A DNA stretch of 64,000 nucleotides from Bremia lactucae (GCF_004359215.1 NC_090610.1:9351602-9415601); one strand, 5' to 3'. Positions 1 to 9,837 are shown, numbered from the stretch's first letter. Notes: generated by a model not told the origin, from the sequence alone. Made by a program: numbers and translations.

Positions 1-378
1 CCTTTCATCCCGCGCACCTCTTCAGCCTCTACCACTTCCGGGAGAATGTTGGCAGTCCTTATTTATAAACATCGTCTTCGGATTTCGCGTAAAGGATAAC
101 AAAAACAATGAAAGCCTTGATTTTGTAGAGAGATTCAGCAAGTTGGTATATCTTGTTGCAGTACAAGAGTCGATCACGGCTCCGGGCTCTGCCCGTGTCA
201 TTATCGACACGGTATTCTAACTACACGGTTCACCCCAAAGTCTAGTCTCCGATAGAGATCCACGGTCCACGACGGAGTTTTGGCAATCCGTGTTCCGATC
301 TCTCGAAAAATGGCTAACTTTGTCAACTTCTGAACATCCAGAGATAGATGGTCAGACGAAACGCGTAAATTGCGTACA
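1..378 (+). pseudogene. Ty3/gypsy integrase core, decayed, inverted relative to flank
   Basis: Read on the plus strand this segment matches, base by base, the integrase core of the D-type elements that lie on the minus strand at 36.7-37.0 kb and 60.9-61.4 kb (landmarks: the stretch encoding PGCARV, the LVSDRDARF-like region, and the DHPE-x-DGQ-x-x-R-V-N motif near the end). It carries several stops and cannot encode a working protein. The neighbouring 379-975 continues the same gene but on the minus strand, so the two parts are in opposite orientation. The window edge cuts the left side. Confidence 0.75.
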
Positions 379-975
379 CGCATAAACTTGCGGACGTATT
401 CATACTGGCGAGGCTAGTAAAAATCGCGACTTACTATGAGATCAGTCTTCTCATATTAACTCGCATTTCCCATTTTTGATGCATCGTAGCAGTCAAGCAT
501 GATTTGCAATCGCAATCGCAAATCATTATGCGTGGGAATGACGACACAAAGCGTTTCACTTTTTTAGCAATAACTGTATAATACAGTAAGCCATTGCGTG
601 TTGTGAATATCTGTTCAAGAGCGACATAGTTTCAACAATCTTGTAAAGATTGTTGTGATGGACTTCTGAGGTGATCCATCAAACTTTTAGGAGTCATATC
701 GTCTTGATAGGCTCTTCTGACCTCGTCAAGTAATGCTGACGATGAAGCACATTTTTTACAACAGTGGGCTTAACATCACGCTTGATTTTTGGGGCAGATT
801 TATAATCAGGTTGGCACGAAACGGTGTCAGCGGCGACATCATATCGTCCTGGTTTATATCGACGGAAAAGGTTTTCTCAGCGAAGAAAGACAACCATCTC
901 GCCATTCTTTGCGAGAGTTGTGAACTGTTACGGCCGTGCGTAAAGACGCATGGTCCGTATAAACAATGAACGGTG
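379..975 (-). pseudogene. Ty3/gypsy RNase H to integrase N-terminal region, decayed
   Basis: Minus-strand match to the RNase H end, connector and integrase zinc-binding region of element D2 (61.45-61.98 kb): the integrase side is next to 379 and the RNase H side near 900-970 (recognisable antisense landmark ggccgtgcgtaaagacgcat). Frames are broken many times. Reverse transcriptase and protease that should follow are missing; the sequence jumps to gag at about 1020, so an internal deletion of over 2.5 kb has occurred. Confidence 0.75.
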
Positions 976-1019
976 ACCTCCGCGCGAGCCCTGAAATCGA
1001 TACGTGGCGGGTCAAATGT

Positions 1020-1560
1020 TCGCATGAGCCGGGTCTTAAAGAACTCATACGACCCAAGCACATATGAGTCGTGAAGCTTGAGTTCTAAGGCCCAAAATTG
1101 GCACGTCCGGCCGAGTTGAACATGCCAATCGTCGCATCATCATTAATGCGGCGAGCTTTAATGGCATCGTCAAATTCAACGAACCGTCTTAGCAAGGAGT
1201 GCTTTAAAATTAGAGATTACATTCGTTAAGCTTTCAGTCGACGCGTAAGTGTCGGCCGTCTAGCAGCATTTGAAATGCTGCTGCCTCAAAAATTTAAACT
1301 TATAAGCACCTGTGCTCATAACACTTCTGTCTATTGAGAGCCTTGCTGATGAAGCAACATTACTTTTATTAGGGCCCCATCAAGTTCATGTTGAATGAGC
1401 TCGGGTTCAGCCGCCTGTTGATCATCTTTTTGTAGAGCGAATAACATGACTCTAACACCTCGCCCGCCTGCGGCCGAACTTATACGTTCGACCGCTCTCC
1501 ACTCAAGATTACTCAGGTGAGCGAGCATTTCACGCAACTCCTGGAAGCTTTCTTGACAGG
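1020..1560 (-). pseudogene. Ty3/gypsy gag N-terminal part, decayed (D/C type)
   Basis: The minus strand encodes a 68-codon open stretch (1331-1537) aligning with the start of the D1 gag at 41.4-41.8 kb: shared A-V-E-R-I/M-S-S, a helix ending in I-Q-x-ELD, and a following LLxQQ. The rest down to 1020 matches D1 gag nucleotide sequence around 41.27-41.45 kb with frameshifts. Gag would form the capsid of the retrotransposon; this copy is dead. Confidence 0.7.
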
Positions 1561-1625
1561 ACCTCCACTTTCATCCAATATATTCTTGTCGGTTGGAACG
1601 TACGCGGCTGTTAACGCATCACAGA

Positions 1626-1634
1626 GTGCCACCA
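1626..1634 (-). other. Primer binding site remnant
   Basis: GTGCCACCA read on plus is the complement of a TGGTGGCAC site, one base away from the TGGTAGCAC seen directly inside other LTRs of the window. It lies two bases inside the LTR-C end at 1637, as expected for the tRNA primer site of a minus-strand element. Confidence 0.6.
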
Positions 1635-1636
1635 GG

Positions 1637-2047
1637 TGTAACGGGGCACCTCTTGCTGGAGCTGATAATAGTACTAGTATCACCTTCAATTATAAGTAGC
1701 TTCGACTTCTTAGCTACTAAAATGTATGTGGTTAGGAAGGCTTGTTATAGGAATAAACGAAACACTATTTAAATATAAAGTTCCTACTACTTAATTTCAT
1801 TTCTACTGACTTCAATATATTGATATGCAACTATGTATTGTGCCTCCTTGCACACCGCCTTATTGTTTCTTGGAACGATTGGCGGGTTTGATTTGACCTT
1901 GAATCAACCAATCAATAGAACAATTGTCTTGTTGCTTCAACATTACAAAAAATTGGCAGTATTGGAGTTACAAGTCAACATTACTAAAAGAAGAAAATAA
2001 TTTAGACTTCTTTCTCCTCTTATAGGATATAAAATTTACGCAACGGG
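1637..2047 (-). repeat. LTR-C, 5' LTR of the minus-strand copy
   Basis: Starts on plus with TGTAACGGGGCACC and shows in reverse the landmarks of LTR-C at 9318-9786 and 17236-17640 (the gcaatggcg/ggaggcgcc block, the 'cctataagagga' block). It ends where LTR-A starts at 2048; the A1 element therefore abuts or entered the extreme end of this LTR. Confidence 0.7.
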
Positions 2048-2579
2048 TGTAACGGCTAAAATTGCCCTAATGTTACACAGTCCCGTTAAGTACACTTGGT
2101 GTACTTAAGGGGATGGTCAATTACTAAATAATAGTAATTAGACCCAGCACTCGGGTGTGGTGCACATTTGTGACCAACCATTGTGTATGTGACACACATG
2201 GGTGCATTCACATTAGGAGGGATGACGGCTAGCGTCATCCGTTACGCAAGGTATCTAGAAAGATACGCTCGCAAAAAATATTAAGTATTATCTATGGGGA
2301 TGGCGTTTTAATTGGTAGAAATAGGTATTTTATCTTTAATGCGATTTAATATAGAACAGTCTGAAAACTTCTTCCTTCTTCATAAGTGCGCACGAGGGGC
2401 CGGATTACCTATCCCGTGACGACACTTATTCAAAGTAGTTAGTGCGTTGGGTGAGGTCGCTAGCGCGCCCACCACGACTACCTCACTGCACGCAAGAGAA
2501 GCAGGTTAAACCGCTTCCTCGCTGTGCTAGGGTGTGTGTCTAAGTAGAGCGTGGCCGCATTACAACGTGCCTGCCTACA
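2048..2579 (+). repeat. LTR-A, 5' LTR of element A1
   Basis: 532 bp beginning TGTAACGG and ending GCCTACA, followed two bases later by a primer site. The same sequence recurs at 4274-4762, 8868-9000, 26231-26673 and 26868-27422. The first 31 bases can fold on themselves (TGTAAC...GTTACA with an inner GGC/GCC), and the body contains the palindrome GATGACGGCTAGCGTCATC. Confidence 0.9.
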
Positions 2580-2581
2580 CT

Positions 2582-2590
2582 TGGTAGCAC
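2582..2590 (+). other. Primer binding site TGGTAGCAC
   Basis: Two bases after the LTR-A end. The complementary tRNA 3' end would be GTGCTACCA. Eight of nine bases fit the 3' end of many eukaryotic initiator methionine tRNAs (…GCTACCA is known there), but I cannot prove which tRNA of this organism is used. The same site occurs in LTR-B and LTR-D elements here. Confidence 0.75.
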
Positions 2591-2635
2591 TTGAAATCCT
2601 TCCTACGACCCGCATCTCTGCGTGTGTACGTGGGG

Positions 2636-3404
2636 ATGAGCTTCAATATTGATTGGGCTCATTTTCCCCACCTCTCCGAACATCATCGGGAGATGGCAGG
2701 GCTAATGGCGCAGGGACTTGGTGAACAAGCCCTGGCCAGGCTCCCGAGTAGTCCTCCTGAGCAACATGTTGCTCAGTTGGAGCAGTTTATGGCATTTGTG
2801 CTCGGACAGCGGAGGTCCGCGTCCGAGGCACAGAGCCATGCTGCGGCGGAGTCCGTCACTCAGACACAGGATGAGCTGAGGCATGAGCAGGCTCGGAGCG
2901 AGGCTCTCAACAGGACTGTTAAGATGCTCTCTGCCCGGCCGCATCAGCCGAGGCCCATTCGGATGGACCCGCCCAAGTTCGATGGAACTGCGGCGCACGC
3001 GATTGTCCACTGGCTTTTAGCCGTGGAGCAATGCGGTGTCGCCCAGCTCATCGAGGACGACAGCCGGATGGTGTCGTACGCCATGTCGCATCTGCGCGGT
3101 AAGGCCTCAGAGTGGGCTTACTCGGCGCTTATGGCGGACAGAAAAGCGTTCCCTTCATGGGCGATCTTTAAGGAAAAGATTCGCGCCATGTACCAGCCGC
3201 CGAACAACGAAGTATTTCTTCAGGCGCGCTTCTTTGGAGCGCGACAGGCGAAGCGATCTCTGCAAGAGTATGTGCAAGAGATGCGCTCGCTGTCGGCGAC
3301 CACAACCGTGGGTTCGATTCCGGAGCACATTAAGGTGCCCACGTTTATGAACGGACAACGGCATGGTTCATCGCGACATGCCCTTTTTAGAAAGGTGCCG
3401 TTGA
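2636..3404 (+). CDS. gag of LTR-A element A1, open up to assembly gap
   Basis: An uninterrupted frame of 256 codons from ATG 2636 (the frame is also open upstream to 2591, but 2636 gives MSFNIDWAHF and leaves a normal leader). The N-terminal third is helical with an acidic/Glu-rich coiled-coil-like stretch (about residues 80-115); residues about 130-250 form a retrotransposon gag (Retrotrans_gag-like) domain: the P-P-K-F-D-G entry motif, the GKASEWAY helix, the FKEKIRAMY segment and the LQEYVQEMR helix. Gag proteins of this type assemble the cytoplasmic particle in which the RNA is copied. It is the only gag here with a clean frame and is more GC-rich than the surrounding decayed copies, suggesting a younger element. 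The downstream end, including any zinc knuckle and pol, is lost in the gap. Confidence 0.85.
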
Positions 3405-3504
3405 NNNNNNNNNNNNNNNNNNNNNNNNNNNNNNNNNNNNNNNNNNNNNNNNNNNNNNNNNNNNNNNNNNNNNNNNNNNNNNNNNNNNNNNNNNNNNNNN
3501 NNNN
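3405..3504. other. Assembly gap (100 N)
   Basis: Exactly 100 N, a usual placeholder for unknown size. Protease, reverse transcriptase, RNase H and integrase of A1, if present, would sit here, so absence of pol cannot be concluded. Confidence 0.95.
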
Positions 3505-4113
3505 GCCATTATAATTATGTGCGTATAGAAGAGCGCGCTCTAGGAGTGCCGCTCTTGGCCCGTTTAAACGAGGCCATTTAGATGGAGGGGGCATCTTTCG
3601 TATGCCACCCGTCGCATAGCCACGTTGTAAACGACTGGCTTGTGACACTGACTGAGCACATTCACGTGTTGTCGGCGGAGCTTTAGGCTCCGAATCCTCT
3701 ATCTCAGAAAAACTATAACAGATTATGGTCTGAGCATAAGGCGTTGTGGTTATACCCAACGGAGAAGCGGCTGCGTCATTACCTGTCGATGGGACAGCAT
3801 TCGTAAACGATGCTGTCTCCATGTTGTGAGCCACGAGAGACGTTTGGATGGGCAATAATGCCGCATCATCACTTCTCCTGAGCTCGTTGTCCGCATCACT
3901 ACTATGAGGTGACGGCAACGGTGTCGACTCATTGTAGTCGACAATGAGCGACGGATCACTATCCTCACTGTTAAAGTGGGATGGATCCTTTAGCCCTATT
4001 AACGCGACAGCAGCAGTGGCTGTCGGCGTTTCGACTAAGGCATTAGACACGGTCGGCAAACTAACGCGGCGCGTGCGCTTCGTGTGAGGTTGAGCGGGCG
4101 TCTTCGCAGACAA
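3505..4113 (-). CDS. Antisense accessory ORF of element A1 (partial)
   Basis: About 203 codons open on the minus strand from ATG 4113 down to the gap, opposite to gag and located just inside the 3' LTR. The N-terminus is Lys/Arg-rich (MSAKTPAQPHTKRTRR), followed by Ser/Thr/Asp/Glu-rich low-complexity sequence; then a short acidic element (YSFSEIEDSE), a Pro-rich stretch, and a basic segment KMPPPSKWPRLNG. The order acidic Ser-rich region, YS-x-F-acidic element, basic K-M...PRL segment recurs in the antisense ORF of element D2 (59374-60290). I recognise no known domain and no membrane segment. Seen: a long frame without stops on the strand opposite to gag. Inferred: a maintained accessory gene of the retrotransposon. 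Confidence 0.6.
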
Positions 4114-4260
4114 CCCACCAACGTGCCCTTTTTAGGTGGCATCTTTGGCGCCGTGTATGGAAACACGTGCGCTAGCGTAATTGAGTGAACTAGCGGTGCG
4201 TAAAGCTGCTCGCAGTTCCTCTCTCCCCTTCGACGAATTAAAAAATGTAAATTCGTTCTT

Positions 4261-4273
4261 AAAGGGGGGATGG
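4261..4273 (+). other. Polypurine tract of A1
   Basis: AAAGGGGGGATGG directly before the 3' LTR start at 4274, the normal place for the plus-strand primer of reverse transcription. An equivalent AAAGAGGGGGATGG precedes the LTR at 26868. Confidence 0.75.
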
Positions 4274-4762
4274 TGTAACGGGCCAAAGTTGCCCTAATGT
4301 TACACAGTCCCCGTTTAGTACTCTTGTGTACTTAAGGGGATGGTCAATTACTAAATTATAGTAATTAGACCCAGCACTCGGGTGTGGTGCACATTTGTGA
4401 CCAACCCTTGTGGATGTGATGCACATGGGTGTAATCGCATTAGGAGGGATGACGGCTAGCGTCATCCGTTACGCGAGGTATCTGGAAAGATACGCTCGCA
4501 ATACATATTAAGTGTTATCTGTAGAGATTGCATTTTAATTGGTAAAAAAGGTATTTGTTCTTAATTCTATTAAATATAAATCAGTCTGAAAACTACTTCC
4601 TACTTGGTAAGTGCGCACGAGGAGTTGGATTACCGCTCCCGTGACGACTCTTAACCACAGTACTTAGTGTGTTGGGTGAGGTCGCTAACGCACCCACCAC
4701 AACTACCTCACTGCACGCAAAAGAGGCAGGTTAAACCGCTTCCTCGCTGTGTTAGGGTGTGT
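4274..4762 (+). repeat. LTR-A, 3' LTR of A1, 3' end truncated
   Basis: Matches 2048-2579 over most of its length but stops after GGTGTGT, losing the last ~50 bases; from 4763 the sequence is the interior of an LTR-B element. No intact target duplication can therefore be read for A1. Confidence 0.85.
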
Positions 4763-5100
4763 TTTTCGATACTATGCTGGCCTCTAGGCTCGGTGTCATG
4801 CGTATTGTGGTCAAAGCATCCGCGACACCACGTTGTGGGAACGCATATATATTTTGGAGCCCGACGAAATTCGCCTTCATGTTGGGTTGGGACTCCTTAT
4901 CGTTGTCGTCAGACGGAGTATGGCTATCATAGTCCATAAAAGATACTCGTCGTCTCCGACGAAGAATTAAGAATCTGAGACTCGCGCTTAGATGTCATAC
5001 GACAAAAGGTATGTAAAACGCAATCGTTACGCTAGCTATTCAGTCCGCAACTTTAAAGGGGAAATGAGATCGAATGCCGACGCTCGGTGTCAACAGTCTG
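4763..5100 (-). pseudogene. Remnant of LTR-B antisense accessory ORF
   Basis: The minus-strand frame at 4752-4937 contains a segment (FPQRGVADALTTI) that lines up with FPERGAADVLTAL in the antisense ORF of B1 (33878-34384). The following sequence to 5100 matches the B1 3' untranslated part (tcggtgtcaacagtctgatg just before the LTR). This is the 3' end of a plus-strand LTR-B copy that replaced the end of A1. Confidence 0.65.
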
Positions 5101-5110
5101 ATGGCTTCGG

Positions 5111-5580
5111 TTGGTAAACCGTTCATGTGGTACAATGTGCTTCATGGCCAAAGTACCCTTGGTCTATTTAAAATAAATAATATCTATATGTTTCCATTTA
5201 TTATAGGTAATAAACGTGACTGCCACCAGATAGAGATCTTGTGATTGAAATCTATTCCAAAAGTAATTCAGACAAGGTTTCATATTTCTAAACACTAAAT
5301 AAATTTAAGTTTCCTTTTGAGCTTAAGAAAGCCGTGCCTTTCTTTGGCTTGCGCTTCGATCGGTATGAGTACCTAAGCCGTTAATAAGATATATACTCTC
5401 GGGCACTAGTTGCCTCTTGGGTGTTCAACAATGCTCTGGAATCCCTTAAACTAGCACTGATTAAGCTCTACGAGCTTGTACGACTCACAAAGTTGGTACT
5501 CTTATTAGTTCTATAGAACTAAGTGACTTTTTAGTCTAGAAGGCTTCCTCTGACTCAAGGAGTGAGATGGCTCCGCGACA
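5111..5580 (+). repeat. LTR-B, decayed 3' LTR
   Basis: Follows the antisense remnant. Shares with 34473-34945 the blocks gtgcctttct-ggcttgcgc, gggcactagttgcc and the end ctccgcgaca (CTCCGCTACA in intact copies). Strongly diverged, so old. Confidence 0.7.
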
Positions 5581-5789
5581 CTGTCAGTGCTGGGAATATT
5601 CTGGAAACGTTGGCTAAAATGAGCTTTAAACTCTTTCAATTACTTAAAGTACTCTCAGCGTCTAAATTAAAATTTTGAACCAATAGCAGCATCTTAGTAT
5701 TGTTACTGCTGCGAAGCCCTGTAAGGTTGTTCGGCAACCGTAAATGTTGTGTGATACGTCATCCTCTCAACTTAAATTAGATATACCTT

Positions 5790-6173
5790 TTCAATTAAGG
5801 TGGCCAACACGTTTTAAGGACCAGATAGAAATGTTCGTGTAACACGCATTTAGCCGATAGAATATATAGGCGCTCTCAACAAAAGGTATTTCTTACATTT
5901 AAAATTAAGGTGTAGGTCTTTATTTAATCTGAAACGCTCCGTGCCTTTCTAAGACTTGCGCTGCGATCAATAAGAGTTAGAAGCCTTTTAAAGGCACATA
6001 CTCTTGAGCACTAGTCGCCGTGTGATTATACAAGCTCCTTGAACGAGGACTACATAAGCTACACAAGCTTGTACGGCCCTCTGAGTTGTAATTATAACTT
6101 AATTTCTTCAGACAAAGCGGCTCTTTGAGCCAAAAAGTTTTTTTTAGCTTAAGAACAAAGTAGCTCCGCTACA
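5790..6173 (+). repeat. LTR-B fragment
   Basis: Recognisable from gtgcctttctaagacttgcgc, gagcactagtcgcc and the exact terminus GTAGCTCCGCTACA at 6160-6173. The start is lost. No gag follows, so this is a solo LTR or an orphan. The 5581-5789 stretch before it holds nothing I can identify. Confidence 0.65.
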
Positions 6174-6532
6174 GGCTCCGTGATCGAAGTTAGTTGAGAA
6201 AGCGATATCAAACGACCTCAAGCACGTACCCCTATCTCGCGAGCCAGGATGCTCGGGAGCAAAATTAAAGTATGAGCCGTATCATCCAAATGCACATAAC
6301 TGCAGCTTTTTAGTAAGTCCTTCTCCTGATGTATCCATGTTGTTACAGCTTGTTTGCTAATCTGAAACTATATTAATGGGTCAAAGTGATAAAATGGTAA
6401 ATAGGAACTTGTACCGATGGTGCCGCTCTCTAGTCACACGAAAGCTGACTTTTTCATAATTTTGAAGTGTCGAAAGTCAACGTGGATCTTCCATTTTAAG
6501 CTGCGGAAACAGCTGATCTAGTTGCTTGAATA
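6174..6532. other. No feature recognised
   Basis: Mixed-composition sequence without a convincing frame or repeat. It ends in the TA dinucleotide (6531-6532) that serves as target site of the next transposon. Confidence 0.5.
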
Positions 6533-6562
6533 CAGCATTACCTGTCTGAATTAATAATGCTG
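6533..6562 (+). repeat. Left terminal inverted repeat of pogo-like element
   Basis: Pairs with 8520-8549; identical core ACCTGTCT. Diverged at positions 4-7. Confidence 0.7.
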
Positions 6563-6744
6563 TGACGCCTCTTAATGATAAATTTAATGATACTATATTA
6601 TTATACAGGTGTTCTTCTCCTCAAATAAATTAAATATTTCGCTTTTTTGGAGGATGTGGATAAAAGAAAGATCTCTCCCCCCATTCCCCCAAGAACAACT
6701 CTGCAGCACATCAACAATGCCTTTGAGAGAAGCACCACACCACA

Positions 6745-8334
6745 ATGATGGACGATGTCCGTGTGGCTCTTTGCAAAGATCACACAGAGAATCCCGCACT
6801 GACTCAGGCTCAGCTTGTCAATTGGCTTCAGGACGATTATCAGCTGAGGGTCAGTCAGTCAACGGTCTCCAACACGCTGAAGAGGAAGGCAGACCTTCTT
6901 CGGCTTTCAGAGGACAGCAACATGAGTGCCAAACGCCAGCGTGCAGTCAAGTATCAACTGATGGAGTCAGCTCGGCTGGCTTGGTTCACTGCCCACCAGG
7001 ATCGTATCAATCTCAGCGGAGACCTTGACCGCGAACATGCAGAGCGGATTCTGGACCGTCCTCGTCCAGAACATGAACCATTTCAGTTTTACAATGGATG
7101 GCTGGAATCCTATCAAGCTCGGAATGGAATCCGCTCGTATCGCCGCTACGAAGAGAGCGGCTCGGTGGGCATGGTTGCCGTGGAGAATGCACTTCCTCCC
7201 CTATGTGAGGTCCTTAATCAGTATAAATGGAAGTTTTTCTACAACATGGATGAGACTGACTTATCGTATCGAATGCAGGTAAGCACTCTGCAATGGCCAT
7301 CAAATTTTATAATCTGGTGGCAAATGCATTTTTACTGTTTCAGGCTGACAATTTGCTTGCAACACGGCAGCTGGAGGGGCGGAAGCAAAACAAAGAACGT
7401 ATAACTGTGGCTGTCTGCTGAAATGGTGATGCGTCCGACAAAATATTCCTATGGATCATTGGCAAGTACGCCACTCCTCGCTGCTTCCGCCATGTCAAAC
7501 TCAAAACCTTGGCTGTCAGTATTGCAGCAACAAGAAGGCCTAGATGACACAAATCATCTTCTTGGAGTGGCTGAAGGACTTTGATCGGAGGATGGCAAAC
7601 CGCAAGGTGCTGCTGATCCTGGATAACTGCAGTGAACACGTCCCGCTTGCTGATCTGCTGCAGCGGATCACACTTCGCCACACAAAAATCAACTACCTTC
7701 CGCCCAACATGACGTCAAAGCTTTAGCCTTGCGCCCACGCAACCTCAAAGCGTACTACCGGCGCAGCTTCAGCCGTAGGCTCCTTCAGGATCTCGCTATG
7801 GTGTCGTTAGGCCGGCAAAGCTTAACATCCTTCCTGCTATCCAGTTGTCTGTCTCAGCAAGGGCTAACGACGTTCGCACTGAGACCATTCACAACTGTTT
7901 CCGGCACTGCAACTCCCGTCAGAACCAGCTGATGCTGCACCAGTTCTCGAGGAGCAGTGCCATGATAATGAAGTCATGGTGGAACTGAATCATCGATTGG
8001 ACGCTTCAGGTATTCCAACCCGATGGACATCCACGACCTGCTAGACTGTCCTGCTGAGAAGATTACATCATACATTCCAGACGTATATGATATCATTGAA
8101 GACTACCTTCCGACTCAGCCTAGGGACGAGCAGGATGATAGCCTGGAACTGCCTAAGATCACTGTCGTCGATTTTCATAAAGCACTCGAGATGTTTAAGA
8201 TATTCTGGCTGCAACAGGATGGCGATGCGCTGGGTTTCCTCAAGTCAGTACAGCAGATGATGTACAGGGTTGGAGGAATCCGCACAAACCAAATGATTCA
8301 GCCTGACATACGAAATTTCTTTAGACGTGGTTAG
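6745..8334 (+). pseudogene. pogo/Tigger-type DDE transposase, dead
   Basis: The first exon (ATG 6745) gives a helix-turn-helix with the pogo-like text LTQAQLVNWL and SQSTVSNTL, then a second DNA-binding part including the FQFYNGWLESYQARNGI helix typical of CENP-B-like proteins. The DDE catalytic part starts with FFYNMDETDL (first Asp). A 65-bp intron follows, then …RITVAVC, a WIIGKYATPRCF segment, a frameshift, a stop replacing Trp near 7541, and VLLILDNCSEH (second Asp). After LPPNMTSKL a stop and scrambled sequence replace the usual 'QP-C/L-D' segment that carries the third acidic residue. The C-terminal tail 8023-8334 is open again and ends in FFRRG. Function would be cut-and-paste transposition; here it is lost through at least one frameshift and two stops. 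Confidence 0.85.
7279..7343 (+). other. Spliceosomal intron in the transposase gene
   Basis: GTAAGC ... TTTACTGTTTCAG, 65 bp, joining GAATGCAG to GCTGACAATTTG in frame. Length and splice sites resemble the host-gene introns at 43-49 kb. Confidence 0.75.
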
Positions 8335-8519
8335 GTAGTGCTTTAGATTATTTTACAGTATCTTTTTTTTTTCTTCAAGAGAAATTATATGAAAAATAAA
8401 TTAAGAAAAACGAAACCTCGAACTGAATTTAGCAATTAAATTACAGAGGTTATTTATTGATGTATGCACCCGACCTTGAAAGTGAGGTACTTTATAACTT
8501 TAAGAGGGTTATTAATTTT

Positions 8520-8549
8520 AAATATTACTATTTTAGACAGGTTTCACTG
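8520..8549 (-). repeat. Right terminal inverted repeat of pogo-like element
   Basis: Reads CAGTGAAACCTGTCTAAAAT on the minus strand and is followed outward by the TA at 8550-8551. Confidence 0.75.
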
Positions 8550-8551
8550 TA

Positions 8552-8867
8552 GCACCAGAACATAAAAGAGAGTTTCACGATGCTTTTCGAGCTCTAATAG
8601 TACAATTTTCCACACTTCGGCGATACATCTGTTCGACCAATAATGCATAAATCACCTAGCCAAGCAAGATATATTAAGATCATTGCCACAGTTACCACAC
8701 ATCGTGCAACGAGTATATAGATGACTGTTATTCTTCGCAAAGTATTTTCCCCCTTCGAATATAAAACAGGCAAGCAGAAAATTTCGTGCGAATGCTTGAT
8801 AGTATCGACTCAACTAGTGATTTTATTGAGCAGTCAGAAAAGAATAAATTTTTTGTCACACGTTAAT
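8552..8867. other. No feature recognised
   Basis: AT-rich stretch between the DNA transposon and an LTR-A scrap; no long frame or repeat seen. Confidence 0.5.
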
Positions 8868-9000
8868 TGTAAAGGGCTAAAGTTGCCCTAATGTTACACT
8901 TTCTCCGTTAAGTACACTTGGAGTAATTAAGGGCATCGTCAATTACTCAAAAAAGTAATTAGGCCCAGCACTCGGGTGTAGTGCACATTTGTGACAAACC
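8868..9000 (+). repeat. LTR-A fragment (first ~130 bp)
   Basis: Starts TGTAAAGGGCTAAAGTTGCCC and follows the LTR-A consensus to GTGACAAACC, then breaks off into unrelated sequence. Confidence 0.8.
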
Positions 9001-9151
9001 GCAACTAATTATAACAACGGTCTATGAATCTGATGGTTGAAATTACGCAAAACTTGTTTTATTAGTGTGTAGATACCTGTTATATTTTAAGTACTAATGT
9101 CTATTGCCGCTTGCAAAACAACTGTAAGAAATAATAGGAGAAAACTCTATT

Positions 9152-9259
9152 ATGCGGGGCCGTAAGATAGCTCAATATTTTCACGCTTTGACAATCGTGT
9201 TATCTCTAATGCGCATCTGTTTCTTGTCCGCGGCGGCGAATCTGTTAAAAAAAAAGTAG
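9152..9259 (+). CDS. 35-codon ORF with signal-peptide-like sequence
   Basis: ATG 9152 opens MRGRKIAQYF, then a hydrophobic run (HALTIVLSLMRICFL) and SAAAN before LLKKK and a stop. The shape (basic start, hydrophobic core, small residues at a likely cleavage point) is that of an oomycete secretion signal. The stop directly after it and the LTR-C starting at 9318 would fit a secreted-protein gene cut down to its first part, but it may be chance. The rest of 9001-9317 shows nothing else. Confidence 0.25.
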   Translation: MRGRKIAQYFHALTIVLSLMRICFLSAAANLLKKK

Positions 9260-9317
9260 TGTTACGGACAAGGTAATCAGCTCGTAACTTACAAGTAAGC
9301 TTCACACTGCAACGTTG

Positions 9318-9786
9318 TGTCCGTTACATAAGTATTTTCCCTGTAAGAGGAACTAAACAAAGAAGTAGAAAATTATTATCGTTATTAATTTTGACTAAGA
9401 TAGTTCAAATAATACCAGATATGGTTATGTTAATGCAATAAGACATAAGCTCTATTGATTGGTTGATTTAAGTCTAAATCAACCCCGCCAATCGTTTCAA
9501 GATACGATTGTGCGGTTTCGCAAGGAGGCGCCATACTTATTTAGATATTAACATAATAAGTTCAGTAGTAAATAGAAGATCGTTACGTAGGAAACTGAAG
9601 ATATAAATGCAGTTTTTCTCTACTTCTTATCCCTTAAATTACCTTTGGTAGCTTAAGACCCTTAGCTACTAACAAATTTTCCTCTGTACCCCTGTGTACG
9701 TGAAGTTTTGAGACATGTTACCTTAATTGAACCCAGGGTAAGGTCAAGAAATACTTACCAGTACTAGTGAATGGTGGCCCGTTACA
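9318..9786 (+). repeat. LTR-C, 5' LTR of element C1
   Basis: 469 bp, starts TGTCCGTTACATAAG, ends GGCCCGTTACA. Contains ggaggcgccatactta and atacgattgtgcggt blocks shared with 17236-17640. The following AAATAGCAC is a damaged copy of the TGGTAGCAC primer site. Confidence 0.8.
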
Positions 9787-9837
9787 TCAAATAGCACTTC
9801 GTTGTCCGTTCAGCGACCTACGCACGTTCCACCCAAC

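Larger units (their letters stand above)
6533..8549 (+). mobile_element. pogo/Tigger-like DNA transposon with TA target duplication
   Basis: The left end starts CAG...ACCTGTCTGAATTAATAAT after a TA; the right end, read in reverse, is CAGTGAAACCTGTCTAAAATAG and is followed by TA at 8550-8551. Of the first 30 bases of the two ends, 21 agree. The interior encodes a CENP-B/DDE-type transposase on plus. Size (2.0 kb), TA target and internal order fit the Tc1/mariner superfamily, pogo branch. Transposase is broken, so the copy cannot move by itself. Confidence 0.8.

Noticed and set aside
22..210. Minus-strand ORF of 62 codons; similar ORFs at 36838-37035 and 61158-61355 on plus
   Set aside because: They look conserved with each other only because they are the reverse side of the integrase core; the integrase frame explains the conservation.
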